This document shows positions 34,927 through 47,033 of a stretch of DNA of 64,000 bases, piece after piece. The stretch comes from Diphasiastrum complanatum. Its lineage: Eukaryota; Streptophyta; Lycopodiopsida; Lycopodiales; Lycopodiaceae. Under the pieces are notes generated by a model. That model ran no database searches. It saw nothing but the letters and a program-made list of their open reading frames with translations, and had not been told where the DNA came from. The translations under genes were made by a program, and so were the position numbers. Location: assembly GCA_029204225.1 (NCBI GenBank), contig CM055093.1:32623777-32687776 (forward strand), read 5' to 3'. Numbering within the stretch: position 1 is the first letter of the stretch; each line of letters begins with the position of its first letter.

Positions 34927-35249
34927 GTAAGTGCATTTTCTGCTTGGATATAAAACCTGATACATGCATACGGCAGATTTTCTATGGCTTGCTAGATTTA
35001 TCAATATTTTTGTGAGAATCAACTTACATGCCTGTATTGCAAATTTGTGAGTGCATGGACGGTCCTGTGGATTCAATTTATTGTTTTGCATCAGGTCATT
35101 CAAATTTGGAGTTCACAATTCTTAGACTTGGGGTTCTTATTTTTAACTATCATACTTGCCAGTCTCGTACGATTAACCATGAGCATAAAACTTTCACAGT
35201 TTTCCATGACTTCATCTTTGATGATCTTTTGATCTTGTTCTTATTGCAG
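34927..35249 (+). other. LUL intron 2, 323 bp
   Basis: Starts GTAAGT and ends TTATTGCAG. Removing it joins the two RING halves in frame. Confidence 0.93.
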
Positions 35250-35363
35250 TGCATGTGCACTCATTGTGCAAAAATCTTAAGATTCCAAACAAATCGTTGC
35301 CCAATTTGCAGATGTCCTGTAGAGCGGCTTTTGGAAATAAAGGTGCCCAAGGTATTTATTTGA
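35250..35363 (+). CDS. LUL: LOG2/LUL-type RING E3 ubiquitin ligase, exon 3
   Basis: Encodes residues 322-358: [20 protein letters not shown] supplies the remaining zinc ligands (C324, C327, C338, C341), then [11 protein letters not shown], the standard family C-terminus, and a stop at 35361-35363. The total of 358 residues fits the family. A GTATTT after VPK could act as a weak donor, but reading through to the nearby stop gives a normal end. Confidence 0.94.
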   Translation, partial: CMCTHCAKILRFQTNRCPICRCPVERLLEIKVPKVFI

Positions 35364-35459
35364 TTCAAAGAGCAGAGAACAGGTTGGGATGAGCTTTATC
35401 AGTTGGGTTTTTGCTACTTTATGGATAATGGTGCTACTCATAAGTAGCTTTTATTCCAA

Positions 35460-35465
35460 AATAAA
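35460..35465 (+). terminator. Probable polyadenylation signal
   Basis: AATAAA about 100 bases after the LUL stop codon in AT-rich sequence. Confidence 0.5.
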
Positions 35466-35855
35466 GATGCCTTGGAGATTTGTAGTTGACTTCAATACTT
35501 TGTAATTGTAGTAGCACCTCAAGCATTTGGGTAACCTGATTCATGAAATCTATTCATGTCCAGTCCAACCTACTCTATTGTAAATATACTATTTACCTTG
35601 CAAATTGAATTGTTAATGCTGGTGAAGTTTGAAAGGTGAACTGGTTGCGGGCATTTTTTCAGTCTGTATTAGAACTTGCAGTCTGTTGCATTATAAGATT
35701 TCATTACAATGTTATTACAAAGCTAGCAGAGGATAGATCAACTTTTCCTGTGCACATATCAAACATTTTCTATATTTCAAAAGGTGTTGTAATGTACTGG
35801 AGAGTTGAAAAGCTTGAGGAATTGGCACTATTGGGTTTTTGGAATGAGATGCAAA

Positions 35856-35858
<3 letters not shown>

Positions 35859-35928
<70 letters not shown>
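35859..35928. repeat. (AG)n microsatellite
   Basis: Uninterrupted GA run of about 70 bases, 500 bases downstream of the LUL gene. Confidence 0.97.
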
Positions 35929-35932
<4 letters not shown>

Positions 35933-37689
35933 TTGTATAAAAATTGCGACCGAACATCTTATAAGAAGATTCATATGTATTTCGCTATCTATTGTGTAAC
36001 TATCATGGATAGTGGATTGCATAAGTGTTGTCTATTTTTGTAAGTAGAATATATTGGAGATATCAGCAGAAAATGTCTATTCAGGGTTAGGGGGGGGATC
36101 TAGACACATCACGTAGTTATCATGGATTTCTTATTTAGCCTAGACCTAAAATCTAATTCAAGTTTGGAGCATAATCAGAGTTCCATTCAGGGTTAATTAC
36201 AATGTATTTTTGCGTGATGATATCCTTATTTGCAAGTTCGAGTAGGAGGTCCAATAAAACTAAAGTAGGTATTGGGGTTAATGTTAAGTACCATAATTGT
36301 ATGCCTCAATGTGATGGAGCATCTGCTCTTGCATTCTTGATATTTTTAGTGCCATGTTTCAGCAACTCACACGGCCTTGGGGTCACGTATCTAAACATGG
36401 ATCGAGCTTGAGGTGTGGGACCCATTTTGTACCATGTATATAGATTTTAGCCCATCATCATTCATTCAATCTACTTGGAAGTTGGTGGATGGTACAAGAA
36501 CATGCATAGCTAAGATGTATCTCTAGCCATGGGGATGTGTGTTGTTGAGAACTGCGAGTGATGGCCGATGGTATGGGACATGAGTTGTCATAGGAGGCTT
36601 AATTAGACAAGTTGATGTCGACAGCTCTAGTGCATGGGGTGAGTTGGTGGTGACTATGGATGGGTTGTAACAAAGTGTTTGCCAGGTCTTGATTGTCTGT
36701 AGTCACCTTATGAAGATTACCTAGTTTGTTTTGTAATATTTGGTATCAAAGCCATTGATTCTTATGTACAAGGTTGCATACGTTACTATATTGAATCTAT
36801 TATGGCTATTCATTTCTATTTGGAAAATGGTTGATGAATTCCTTGTCTGAGCGTGAATTTGAAGTCCTTTGTCTTGTAAAACCTTCAAAAGCAAGTTGTG
36901 AATATTTTAGTTTTACTATGTCTTGGATTGTGTAAATTGTATGTTAGAATGTACCAAACGACCTCTTATAAATAGTTTAGAACCTATTTTCCAATGCTCT
37001 TAGGTTTTTCAATGGTTCGAATTGGCTTTTAAATTAAGATCTTTCAGCAGCACGATGTCGTTGCCAAACCCCAGCTAGTCGTTTGCCAGGTAAGACATCT
37101 TCTTTGTTGGTAGTATGATGATTACTAGGGGTGGAATTTTCCCTCATTCACTCCTCATCAAGTGTTGCAACAAAAGGAGGGACAATTCCCTCGTCATATC
37201 TTTGTACACTACGAAGGAGAGAAGGTCTGTTTATTTTTTTCCGTTCATTCCCATGGCTGTTCCATGAACCATCCCATTTGTCTCGTCCTCGTCCATATCA
37301 TTAGCTCCTCTTTTCTCCATGTGGTGAGGACCAATATTTCTTTTTCTTTTATGGTTGATAATTTGCCACTAAGTGTGGATGTAAAATCAGCCGTCCGTTT
37401 TTTCATATGAGTGTGAATGCGTGTCTTGAAGATAGGTGAAAACATGGTGAATTGCCATTCATATCATGACAAAGCTACATGGCTAATCTTTCATTGTCCA
37501 CCTCTTGGTTTTATACATTTTATTGAAGAGAGAATGAAAAAGTAGTGGGAAGCCTTTCGGGCCCACCTCTTTTGGTAATTTAGTAATTCTTCTCAGTTGA
37601 AGTTTAAATTCTTCCAACTTATTTAAATAAGTAGTTCTTGGTCAAAATTTTGTTGATTTTTATCCAGTTTTTGGCGAATACTCTATTGT
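35929..37689. other. Probable LTR remnant and leader, otherwise unassigned
   Basis: No host gene is seen. A primer-binding-site-like sequence at 36741 and a gag relic from 37690 suggest that the left part is an eroded LTR and the right part a leader. LTR limits cannot be set without a second copy. Confidence 0.4.
36741..36753 (+). promoter_or_regulatory. Primer-binding-site-like sequence
   Basis: TGGTATCAAAGCC, one base from the canonical initiator-tRNA-Met site, on the same strand as the gag relic 950 bases downstream. Confidence 0.6.
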
Positions 37690-38640
37690 GACTATGCAAC
37701 CACCAATAGAAGCATTTCAAACAATATCATCCTCAAGCCCACCGATGGTTGATATTGTGAATATGGTGCAAACAATTGATTTGCTTCAACAACAAATTGT
37801 GGGCATGAATGCAAAACATGAACAAGCTGAACAAGAAGAGCCAAGGGCCGTGCACTAGTCCAGGAAGGCTTAGTTGCACTTGATGTTTTTTAGTCCGAAT
37901 TTTTTTTTGTAGACAAGGAAAGACATCCAATTTTTTTTTTTTTTGTAGACAAGAAAAGACATCCAAAAGGCTTTTTTCATGGACAATTCACTAGATGACA
38001 CTCAAATTTTGATGTTGTGACCATGTTCTTACGTGGCAAGGCATATATATGGCGGCATGATATCAAGGATAACTCCAATGCAAGTATTTGGGATGACTTC
38101 CAAGAGATTTCTAGAAACGCATTTTTTTTGTCTCGATCAATTTCTAGCATTATTGCTGGTTAGGAACTAGCTCTTATATGTTTTTTTTATAGGATTTCCA
38201 AAAAGCCTTGACTTGTTTTGCTAGTTGGATGGATTGAGCTCTACTCAAGTTGCTTCTTATTCTTGGATCACGCAAGGAGTATCGATTAGAAGTTCAGAGA
38301 AATCAACCATACTCTTTAGAGAATGCCATGCAATTAGCTAACATTTTTGACAACACCCATGCAACAAGCTGGCAAGCCCGATCCCAAGGACAAGAAACAT
38401 CAAGATCATTCTCAAAAGAAGGCAAAAGGGAAATTCTTTGACATTGGTCCTTGGTTGAGAAAGGCGAGACACCCTGGTAAGTGGATAGGCCAACTTTGAC
38501 ATGGACAAAAGTGACGGCTTGTGTTTCTTGTCCATAGACAAGGGACACTTGTTGATGGACTATCCAAAAAGAAGTAAGAAGTTTGGAGGTCATTTGTTCA
38601 AGGCCCCAAGTTACCATCTTGTTCCTTTCATTGATATATC
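37690..38640 (+). pseudogene. Gypsy-type gag relic
   Basis: Pieces in different frames give FLRGKAYIWRHDIKDNS near 38030 and WDDFQEISRNAFF near 38090, typical of the gag capsid region. A basic segment SQKKAKGKFFDIG follows near 38420, then CFLSIDKGHLLMDYPKR near 38520, a zinc knuckle in which the second and last cysteines are lost (usual pattern CFLC ... DCPKR). Stops and frameshifts are numerous. No protease follows on this strand; a different, minus-strand element starts at 38868. Confidence 0.7.
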
Positions 38641-38867
38641 CTTTGCGTGTGATGCAATTTGTAAGAGTTATTGTTTTAATGCAATGGTTTTTGGGATTTA
38701 CAATCTCATCGGCATGAATGGACTATTAAGGGTCCAAGCTATTCACATAGAGTTGTAGCGAAATGCACACAAAAGTGTGCACTTCAAGCACTTTTTGAAA
38801 GATCTAGTCACTATCACAAGTGGCATCAAAATCTTTCACATGCATATAGTATGTTTAATAACTGATG

Positions 38868-39632
38868 TCAGAATTCTTTAAGATCTTTATAAGTCCATGC
38901 AAAGCAATCTTGATACTTAATCAGCAACTTCTGTAGCACTTGAAACTGTTCAAGATTAAGTTGTGATCCAACTTGTACTAGTTCTCCTGGTTCAGCAAGA
39001 TTCATAGGATGTGTCCTAGTTGGGCCATAGTAAATATCTTTCGATCTGGACACTTGTTCTTTGGGTTTACGATGTGCTTTTGATAACATGATAACCACGT
39101 CATGTTGAACTTCATATGCTTTTTCTTTGTCAAAAGGGTTTATCTTGGATCTTTGCTTAGCCTTCTTAGCAAGAATTGATCGTGGAGGTGATGACTTCTG
39201 AGAAGATAAACTCTTCTTCGAAGGTGAAGACTTCCTAGACGGTGATGTCTTGCAAAAACTCTGACTTGAGAAATCTTCCTTGACTTTTTCTTTTCCTTTG
39301 TCCAATAAGGGTGGCACATTCTTTGAATCAACCTTTTGAGGAAGATTTTCCCATTTCAGGACCATATTATAATGTTGCTTGGCTTGTTTCTTCGTCGTTG
39401 AACCTATGGTCCTGTCTTCCTTCAATATAACTGCTTTTGGTGGTTTTATTGTTGGTTCATCAGAAATATTATGCACTCCAAATTTGGTCCGATCCATATG
39501 ATTTAGAATCTGCTCATCAGTAAGTTTTGCATTATCATCATAAGTCAAGACATGACTCACATGAATGAGTCCATCTTCAATCGGTTCTAGTATAGGCTCC
39601 GTTGATATCCAAGCTACATTCAGCACATTCAA
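38868..39632 (-). pseudogene. Gypsy spacer and N-terminal edge of RT
   Basis: A 254-codon minus-strand frame with a Ser/Lys-rich linker (SPSRKSSPSKKSLSSQKSSP) ends in LLIKYQDCFAWTYKDLKEF, the segment that directly precedes Gypsy RT. The RT itself is missing: the element is truncated near 38868, where plus-strand sequence of another element lies. Confidence 0.75.
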
Positions 39633-39989
39633 TGGAAAAGTGATCGGTGTTTCAAATCGGATTAATTATCTTTTTGACACATATAACTTGTTGTACAGTC
39701 AATCGTTGTGAGAGCTTGATTCCAGTTGATAGTATCGGTTTGAGAGTCGTGATGAACTCTCCAATTTTTTACTGGTCGGTCACAAGTACGATCCGTTGCT
39801 GATGAATCATCATCCTCTTTTTGAGCCACTGGTTTGATAGTCTAAGTTACAAGATCAACCTTGACTACACGTTCACGATTTTCAAAAGTGATTTTTTCAG
39901 TACCCCAGTTATGAACTACTTGCGCAACTTGTAACCATGGGTGCCCAATATGACTCGATAGACATTTGGTGCTTCTGCTAAGTCCATTA

Positions 39990-40246
39990 CTACAACAGTA
40001 ATGATGAACTATACTCCAGCAATTCTGACAAGTATATCTTCAACCATTTCTCGCGGACGAGAACTGTCATTTGATCAACCAGCTTAAAGGCAAAAGTCGC
40101 ATGCTTTATCTTTGTAAGGCCCCATTTTGCACATAGCTTTGTAGAAATTAGGTTAACTCTCGAACCGCCATCTATCACGGCTGCTTCGTTAGACAATTGT
40201 CTATGCTGAATCGGCAAGGTGATATTTTTTTGTTCACTTTCCCAAG
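39990..40246 (-). pseudogene. Gypsy retroviral-type aspartic protease
   Basis: The minus-strand translation has AAVIDGGSRVNLIS, the active-site region of Tat/Athila-type Gypsy proteases, then KWGL and a beta-rich stretch. It lies between gag (40723-42150) and the RT-proximal spacer, in normal order, but in a broken frame. Confidence 0.75.
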
Positions 40247-40722
40247 CTATTCCGACATTGAGTAATTCATTAGATTCTTCAAATCCGGCACAAAAAAGTG
40301 GCTCTTGATGAACTTTTGCGCTAATACTTCTTTTGCTTTTGGCACTAACTTCAGGAACTCTCCTAACGAAATAATGATCTTACTAGACAAAATATTCATG
40401 AGAAGTTTTGTTTGCAGTGCTTCTGGTTCAGTCATCTTGAAGGGTTCTTCATGATGATGCAACTGAACATTCATATCTATACGTGGATTATTCGGTGGTT
40501 GCACTGGTGAAGAATGAACTTTGGCTATTGCTCTAGTAGCTTCAAGCTCCTCCTCCTCTTGGAAATGTTTAATCCACTACCTCATATCTTGATATCTTCT
40601 CTTTTCTGCATGAAGATTTGGATAGACTCCAAATGTTGTTGGTATATCAGTTAATGGCATAGAATTGGTAGGTACAGGATCTACTACCAGTTCTTTCTGC
40701 TTCTGTGCTTTGGTAACCACCA

Positions 40723-42150
40723 TCAAGGGTAACTTGGTTTAGTCTGAGCTGTTGGTCTTTGCTTGATTGTTATCAAATTGACAGGAGCTATAGCCGGTGG
40801 TGGCTTCGGTCTTGCTGGACACTCCTTGTGGCAATGCCCATAGCCACAGTCACGATAGAATGGTACAAATTTGTCTTTGTTTGGACATTCTGCAACTCTG
40901 TGATTTTCTCCACATGCAAAGCATCCAAGTAACACTCTAGTCCAATTTTTAGATGCTTGTTCTTGCACGGTAGCATAAATGACATACTATTTTGAAAATC
41001 CACCTTCATTATCATTACTATAATTCTATTGCTCAGTACCTCTGTAAGGTTCTGGTTCCATCAAATTAGTAGGAGGAGCAGGGTGCTTTGGTGGAATAGG
41101 TAAGGCTAATCGTTTTGGGTATCCAAGAGCAGATTGACAAGGTCTAGCTACTGGATTTCCTCTATAAAGTGGTTCTTGATATTCCATCTGGGCATACCGT
41201 TGCTGAATAATTTGAGGATTGAAGTTGCAAAAAGTAGTCTCATGATCAGGCGAATTACACAAATGGCATATGCTGAATGCCATTCATTTTTTCAATTGAG
41301 AACACTCATTTACTGTGTGATTTCCCATACAAATAGAACACCGAACATTTTCCCCGGCAGAAAAAGTCTTTGCAAACTTCTTAGGTTCCTTATCTGCTTG
41401 TCCATGGAAATTCTCCAATGCTTTGATCTTCTCATCAAATTGCGACTGCAACTTTTCCATCTGTTTCTGCTGGTTCCTTCCAAGTTTTTCGAACTCATTG
41501 AGCATCATCTCTATAGTAGCATTGACATTCATTGATGCAATAGTGGTGGATGTTGTAGTGGTCTGCCCTGTTGTATAAGGCAATATACTACTATTCGGCT
41601 CATCATATGAATCTTCATCATCCTCCCTTACTGCATCATCCATAGCGTTTTGCAAAACTGCGTACTCATTATGACGTTTTAGCTCATGTTTGATCCTTTT
41701 AGGTACACCTGACAAAAACCACATAATCATGACATTTTCATTAATCAACTCAGGTTTGCACTCATATCTGAGGCGTTTTACCTGTTCTATGTAGTCTCGA
41801 ATCATTTCTCGCTTTCCCATTTTAATTTTACTTAAAAGTAGAAAAGGGTCTTCCATAAACTTTTGAAAATTGGACCGTGTGATAAGGGCTCGTTTGATAG
41901 TCTTCCAATCCGTATGCTCTGTCTCATCTTGATTATAGTACCAATCTTGTGCTGCACCTATTAAGGCCATTGGAAATAGCTTAAGTTTATCTTGGGAAAA
42001 AACTTCGCCATACACTTCACAAGATTCAAAATAGATCTGAAGAAAAATAAGTAGATTTGTTAATCCATTGTATTTGAGTAGATCCAAATGAGGTGCTCTC
42101 CTAACAATGATTGGATTGACTTCCTGAGGAGCACCTCTAGGGGCTACCAT
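40723..42150 (-). pseudogene. Gypsy gag with four zinc-knuckle-like motifs
   Basis: Starts at 42150 with MVAPRGAP and runs in one frame to 40723, interrupted by a few in-frame stops, two of them TAG within 41025-40969. Capsid region: FLQIYFESCEVYGEVF, LFPMALIGAAQDWYYNQDE and FMEDPFLLLSKIKMG. Nucleocapsid region: CSICMGNHTVNEC near 41340, CHLCNSPDHETTFC near 41270, CFACGENHRVAEC near 40920 and YRDCGYGHCHKEC near 40860 (first Cys changed to Tyr). Three motifs have the short CX2CX3HX4C spacing. The lack of frameshifts suggests decay mainly by point mutation. Confidence 0.85.
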
Positions 42151-43323
42151 TATAACATATTAGATCAAGCAGACAATGAGATTGGATCTAGATTTTTCAA
42201 TCAAGAACTATCTTAGAATATCAGATCTGCTAGATCTCTTCCACTTGACGAGAATCAGATTCCTAAATTGTGAAAAAGATTCTAAGATCAATCGATCAAC
42301 ACTTCTCAAAATGAAGAATTCTCAGAATCATGATCAAATTGAATCAGATTTGATCCAAAATTTGACAGAGACTTGATCTGAAAAATCCGAACCTAAAAGT
42401 AATATTGGCGAAGGTTTAGTAGTGCTATTTTTTGGAAAAACTCTCTGATCAGGTTTTTCTGACAAATTCTATGAAAATAACCTTCGTTGAACCCTCAGAC
42501 TAAGAATCTGACACAGATAAAGCTAGGGTAGAACAACCTGGCACATAAAAACACAGTTTTTGTAGTTTGACGAGGGAAAAAATAGAGATTTTTTTATAAT
42601 CCAGATAGAATGAATGTTCGCCAAACTTAAAAATAATAAATTACTATAAATAGAATAATTTGGAAACTCAACAAAGATTTTGATAAAGAATCAAGAGTAA
42701 TACTGGTATTTTTGCAAAAAATGAGATTTTTTTGACAAAAATATGACAATATGACAACTGATCCTTTGAAAAACCTTCTATTTTTGATATTATTCTTTGC
42801 CAACCTAGCAGTAGATAGATCTAAATCACACCTATGCACAATGAATCGGATGAAGGTTCCTTTTTTGTATTTTTAGGGTTTTGGTGATTTTTTGGTATTT
42901 TTGGGTGGTTTTTCTAATGTTTTTGAAATCTGTTGGGAAGGATTGTTCACCCTTCAAACTGAAGGTTTTGTGATCAAAACCAAAGGTGCCTGCAATTCGG
43001 CCAACATTTCTTGGAAGAGGACAAAAAGTTATCAGCTTTGATGATGATTTTTGTCTCCTTTTGACCAAAATCTGACAGATTTGACCAATTTTTATTGTTT
43101 TTTTGATATCTCAGATCCAAATGGATCTTAAGATTGGTATTTAGAATAGCTTTCCCTGTTCTACAATCAGATTAGATTTCAAACAAGCAAATTTATTCAA
43201 ATCAACAAAATCACTCCCAAATTATCCCTAAATCCATATTTAACACTATTCATGCCACGACAAGATACCTAATGCAAGCTAACCATCCAACAAACATGCT
43301 GCAAACTGAAAAATTGGCGTAGC
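42151..43323 (-). other. Gypsy leader sequence
   Basis: Non-coding stretch between primer-binding site and gag, rich in runs of T and A; no reading frame of interest. Confidence 0.7.
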
Positions 43324-43341
43324 TCCTCGACAATGGCACCA
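43324..43341 (-). promoter_or_regulatory. Primer-binding site, tRNA-Asp type
   Basis: On the minus strand TGGTGCCATTGTCGAGGA resembles the tRNA-Asp-complementary site of Tat/Athila Gypsy elements, with a few C-to-T type changes. It lies four bases from the LTR. Confidence 0.75.
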
Positions 43342-43345
43342 AAAT

Positions 43346-44010
43346 TGTAGTGGATTTCTTTCCTTGCCTATCTGCAACCCAAGATCTAATTAATCTAGCA
43401 TTCGAGAGATGAAATTAGTTGTCACGCGTAGGTTCGTTCCCATGAGAGCAATAGCATATCTCAGAATTCAGCATGAATGGAAGATCCAGATCTAACTCTA
43501 ACATCCATTAACCCTAAGCATTAATACTAAGATCCACAATAAAGATAGCTTACTCTTTCTCTCTCTCCCTTTCTCTCTCATAAAAAGTATAGAAATAGGC
43601 AAACCCAATAACAATCAGGTCCAACAATTGATAAATCCAAAGAAAGCATGAGAGATGGGGGAAAGTGATAGAGAGCAAGGACATTCATAAATCCATTTCA
43701 CAAGAAAACCAATCTGCTTTATTGAAATGAAGATATGTGCATGTGGAGGAAATTCGAGTTGGTCTCTTTTTATGGTAGAGAGGAGGACCCTGGCCTCTGA
43801 ATCCTATTGGTCCATTTCTGTCTCCCTACCTATTCAAATTTTAAAAAGAGTAAGAACCATTTAAATTGGAGGGAAACCCAACTTTATTCACTAACTTGAC
43901 ATTTAGGCCCTGTGACATTAAAAGTCCCACAAAAAGGCCTAAAGTCCTTTTATTGATTTGTAGCTATTCAAATAACTATGTGATCATCGGGTTGGACTTA
44001 CACACACAGG
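43346..44010 (-). repeat. Gypsy 5' LTR, outer end uncertain
   Basis: Minus-strand LTR ending ...CCACTACA. Homologous by eye to the plus-strand LTR fragment at 62041-62593: shared CCAATAGGATT, CATTTCAATAAAGCAG and CTCATGGGAACGAA. The upstream end lies somewhere before the Copia fragment starting at 44042. Confidence 0.75.
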
Positions 44011-44041
44011 GTGCCAAATCCCTCTTACTTATTGACTAGGG

Positions 44042-44890
44042 TTAGGGTTGCCTTGGGATCCGCAAACCCTCCAACATAGAATTAGTCGGCTCGGAAATAA
44101 TAACGCTCAATAGTCCAGGAATATTCGATAGTTTGACTATATGAGCTTTGCCCTTGCCTTTGAGGGACTCAATGAACTGAACTTCGATGAAGACGATATC
44201 TTGACTGGTGAATAACTTTGACTCGACATGATCATATAGCTTATATGCTTTATTTGAAGTAGTGTAGCTAATGAAAATAGATTTGATATTGTGGAAGTCG
44301 AGCTTCTTCTTGATATCTTGCGTTATTCGTGCATAAGCGATACATCCAAAAATGCGTAGGGTAGATAATGATGGTTTGGAGCCTTGTCCAAACTTCATAT
44401 GGTGTTTTGTCTGAGAGACTTTTATTCAGACATCTATTTTGGATATAAGTTGTAGTGGAGACAACTTTAGCATAGAAGACTTTCAAAAGTGTTGCATGAG
44501 CAAGCATACACTTGGCTGATTTGACTAAGGTTTTGTTCTTTTTCTCAACAAGTCCATTTGACTGAGGCGAATAGGAGGTAATAAATTGTTGTTCAATGTT
44601 GTTGTTAAGGAAACACTCCTTGAATTTGGTAGAGATGTGATCTCCCCCATTATCCGACCTTAGTGCTTTAATTTTCTTACCAGTTTTCATTTCTGCACGC
44701 TCCTTGAATTGTCGAAAATTTTTGAAAGCCTTCGATTTTTGCTTAATAAAATTAACAACTGTTCTTCTTGAATATTTGTCAATGAAGGTAATGAACTACT
44801 TTGCATCAAGCAATGATGGAGTTTGCATTGGACCGCATATATCTGAATGAACAACGTTGTCATGATATACCAACATAGAATTGCTAGATT
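44042..44890 (-). pseudogene. Copia integrase fragment
   Basis: Minus-strand translation shows SKAFKNFRQFKERA, RSDNGGDHIS, NNIEQQFITSYSPQSNGLVE near 44580 and FGCIAYARITQDIKKKLDFH near 44310. It is close to the plus-strand fragment at 7347-8977 and so the same family. Glu at the catalytic position is present (LVEKKNKTL). It ends abruptly near 44890 and near 44042, where the Gypsy LTR lies. Confidence 0.85.
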
Positions 44891-45687
44891 TGTGTAGTAT
44901 TTATGTCGTTCCCCAAGGAGATAGCACTTAAAAACTGTTTAATTGGTACAGTACTGACTTATTTCGAATGAAATGGAGTCGTGTGTTAATCTGGTTCTGG
45001 ACATTTAATAAGTAACCAGTATTACTTTTGTGGTGGGTGTGTGATGATGACAAATTCAGAACAACAATCTCTCTCTATCGAACCGAATGCAAAGCATTCT
45101 ATAAGTGAAATGTTATCAGAGCAGCACAAATGAACTACACTCTGGTTGATTAACTTGTCAGCAAGGGTTTGCCTTATGTTCGATGCAAGCGTGTATGAAT
45201 AGACAATTAGTTAATCTTATTCTTGAACTATTGTGTTCTAAAGAGAAGTCCTCAACAACTAAAGTCCAGTCATGGTTAAAGAACTCAAATGGTTCGTGAA
45301 TATGTTAGAAACATATATCCTCGTTACAAACACGAATACAGATCAATAACTCAATTCCTCAAGCAGGGATTATCATTTCACATATATACATATTCCTCTA
45401 TCAATGACTGTGGAAAATTGTACCAAAGGGATCTGGTGCCAAATACAAAAAAGTATTCGCGTTGACAAATAAGATAGTTTAGAGACAGCTCTTTAGAGCA
45501 ACTTTATGGAAACACAGCAAACGTCTGTAATGATCTATTGTAACTGTCTGACCAGAGGGTGATTTAAGCAATGTAAAAGAGATCGCTAGTAGACCCTAAG
45601 TCACTCACACTCAATAGTGCAAAGAACAAAGATTAGAGAAAATAACCTTGAATGCTCTATTCACTTCTTCAATCTCACAAGTACAAT

Positions 45688-45814
<127 letters not shown>

Positions 45815-46942
45815 TGGTGTGAGAATGAAGAGTGTCTTCATATATATATTACCTATGGAGCAAGCAAACACACCTTTTGAGATTCTTGGTGCATTGCTCC
45901 ATTGACTAACTCTAGTTAATATATGAGTTACATGTAAACTATACAATTGAAGGTACATTTAACTACGAGTTTAATCTAATCTAGTTTAAAGCGGAGATAT
46001 GAATCTAGTCGGTTTATATGCTTAACTGGATTAAGGTTGTTCCAAGCGTCGTTTCAGTTCTGGAGGTCTTGTTGTTTAGTGCAAGACAAGTCTTTAGCAT
46101 TTATATCCCCCAAAAAAAGACATAGGCCTCTTTATAATATACCATTGTCCAGCACATATCTCTATCTTCGTATATAAGTTGCCATGTTTGAGTAGATATT
46201 CATTATTCAGTATATATATGGCATCACATATCTTGCTCCTCAAATGTGAAACGTTCTCATGAACTGATAATCTTCGTTTCAAGAAGTATTCATTCTTTTA
46301 TAAAAGAATATTTTCGTGTTGTTGAAGAATTCTCTTTTTAAATCTTCGTTAGGCCAAATGTAAAGGTATTTTTTCACTCGTTGAATATATGACCTTTACA
46401 TGGTATTTCAGAATCAAATGTTGATTCGAAATATATTTCAACAGACATCAAGCATTGAATTGTCTTTGAACATCATTCACATATGAAAGCTCAGCATCCA
46501 TAATCAGCAACGCCATAAACAAGAAAAATTTGAAAAAGATTTCATGTATTTATGTCATCATGTAATTGTTGTGCCATTTTCAAATCTTTACATTTGAGCA
46601 ATAAGATGTCTTCTTTTGTTCTGGTGTATCTCCCAAAGGTAAGTTACCGTATGGTGAAAACCTTACAAGGAGGAAAGTCCCATCAAACAAATCCTGAACT
46701 AACTGGAAGTCTTCTTCAGAATTTTTCCTAAGTGTGATCTGTTCAAACAAAATAGATGGAAATTGAACAAATTTACACTTTACAAATAAGTTTTGAATAG
46801 AAAATAATGTTTTAGCAGCAAAAGTGCCGAACTGCCAGTAAGTATATGTACAGAAGGCTTTCTGTTCGCGGGATTTGACTCTGTCCTATAGATTGTGCTT
46901 GATTTTTGCAAAATAACTTGAAAAATTATGCTCCCAGTCGGT

Positions 46943-46947
46943 GTATA
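46943..46947. repeat. Target-site duplication GTATA, left
   Basis: Identical to 54152-54156. The two flank the composite LTR element 46948-54151. Confidence 0.8.
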
Positions 46948-47027
46948 TGATGGGGGCAAGTTAGAAGGAAGAACAAGAATGGAGAAGAGTGCAAGAATCT
47001 CAGTTTCCAATCAGATCAGCTGGACTC
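46948..47027 (-). repeat. 3' LTR tip, split off
   Basis: About 80 bases starting TGATGGGGGCAA, aligning with the inner end of the LTR at 52687-52765. No primer-binding site follows, as expected for a 3' LTR end. Confidence 0.8.
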
Positions 47028-47033
47028 GACAAT

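Noticed and set aside
35352-35363. Possible further intron after the LUL codons VPK
   Set aside because: The GTATTT is a weak donor; reading through gives a normal family-length protein ending three codons later, and no further homologous exon was recognised.
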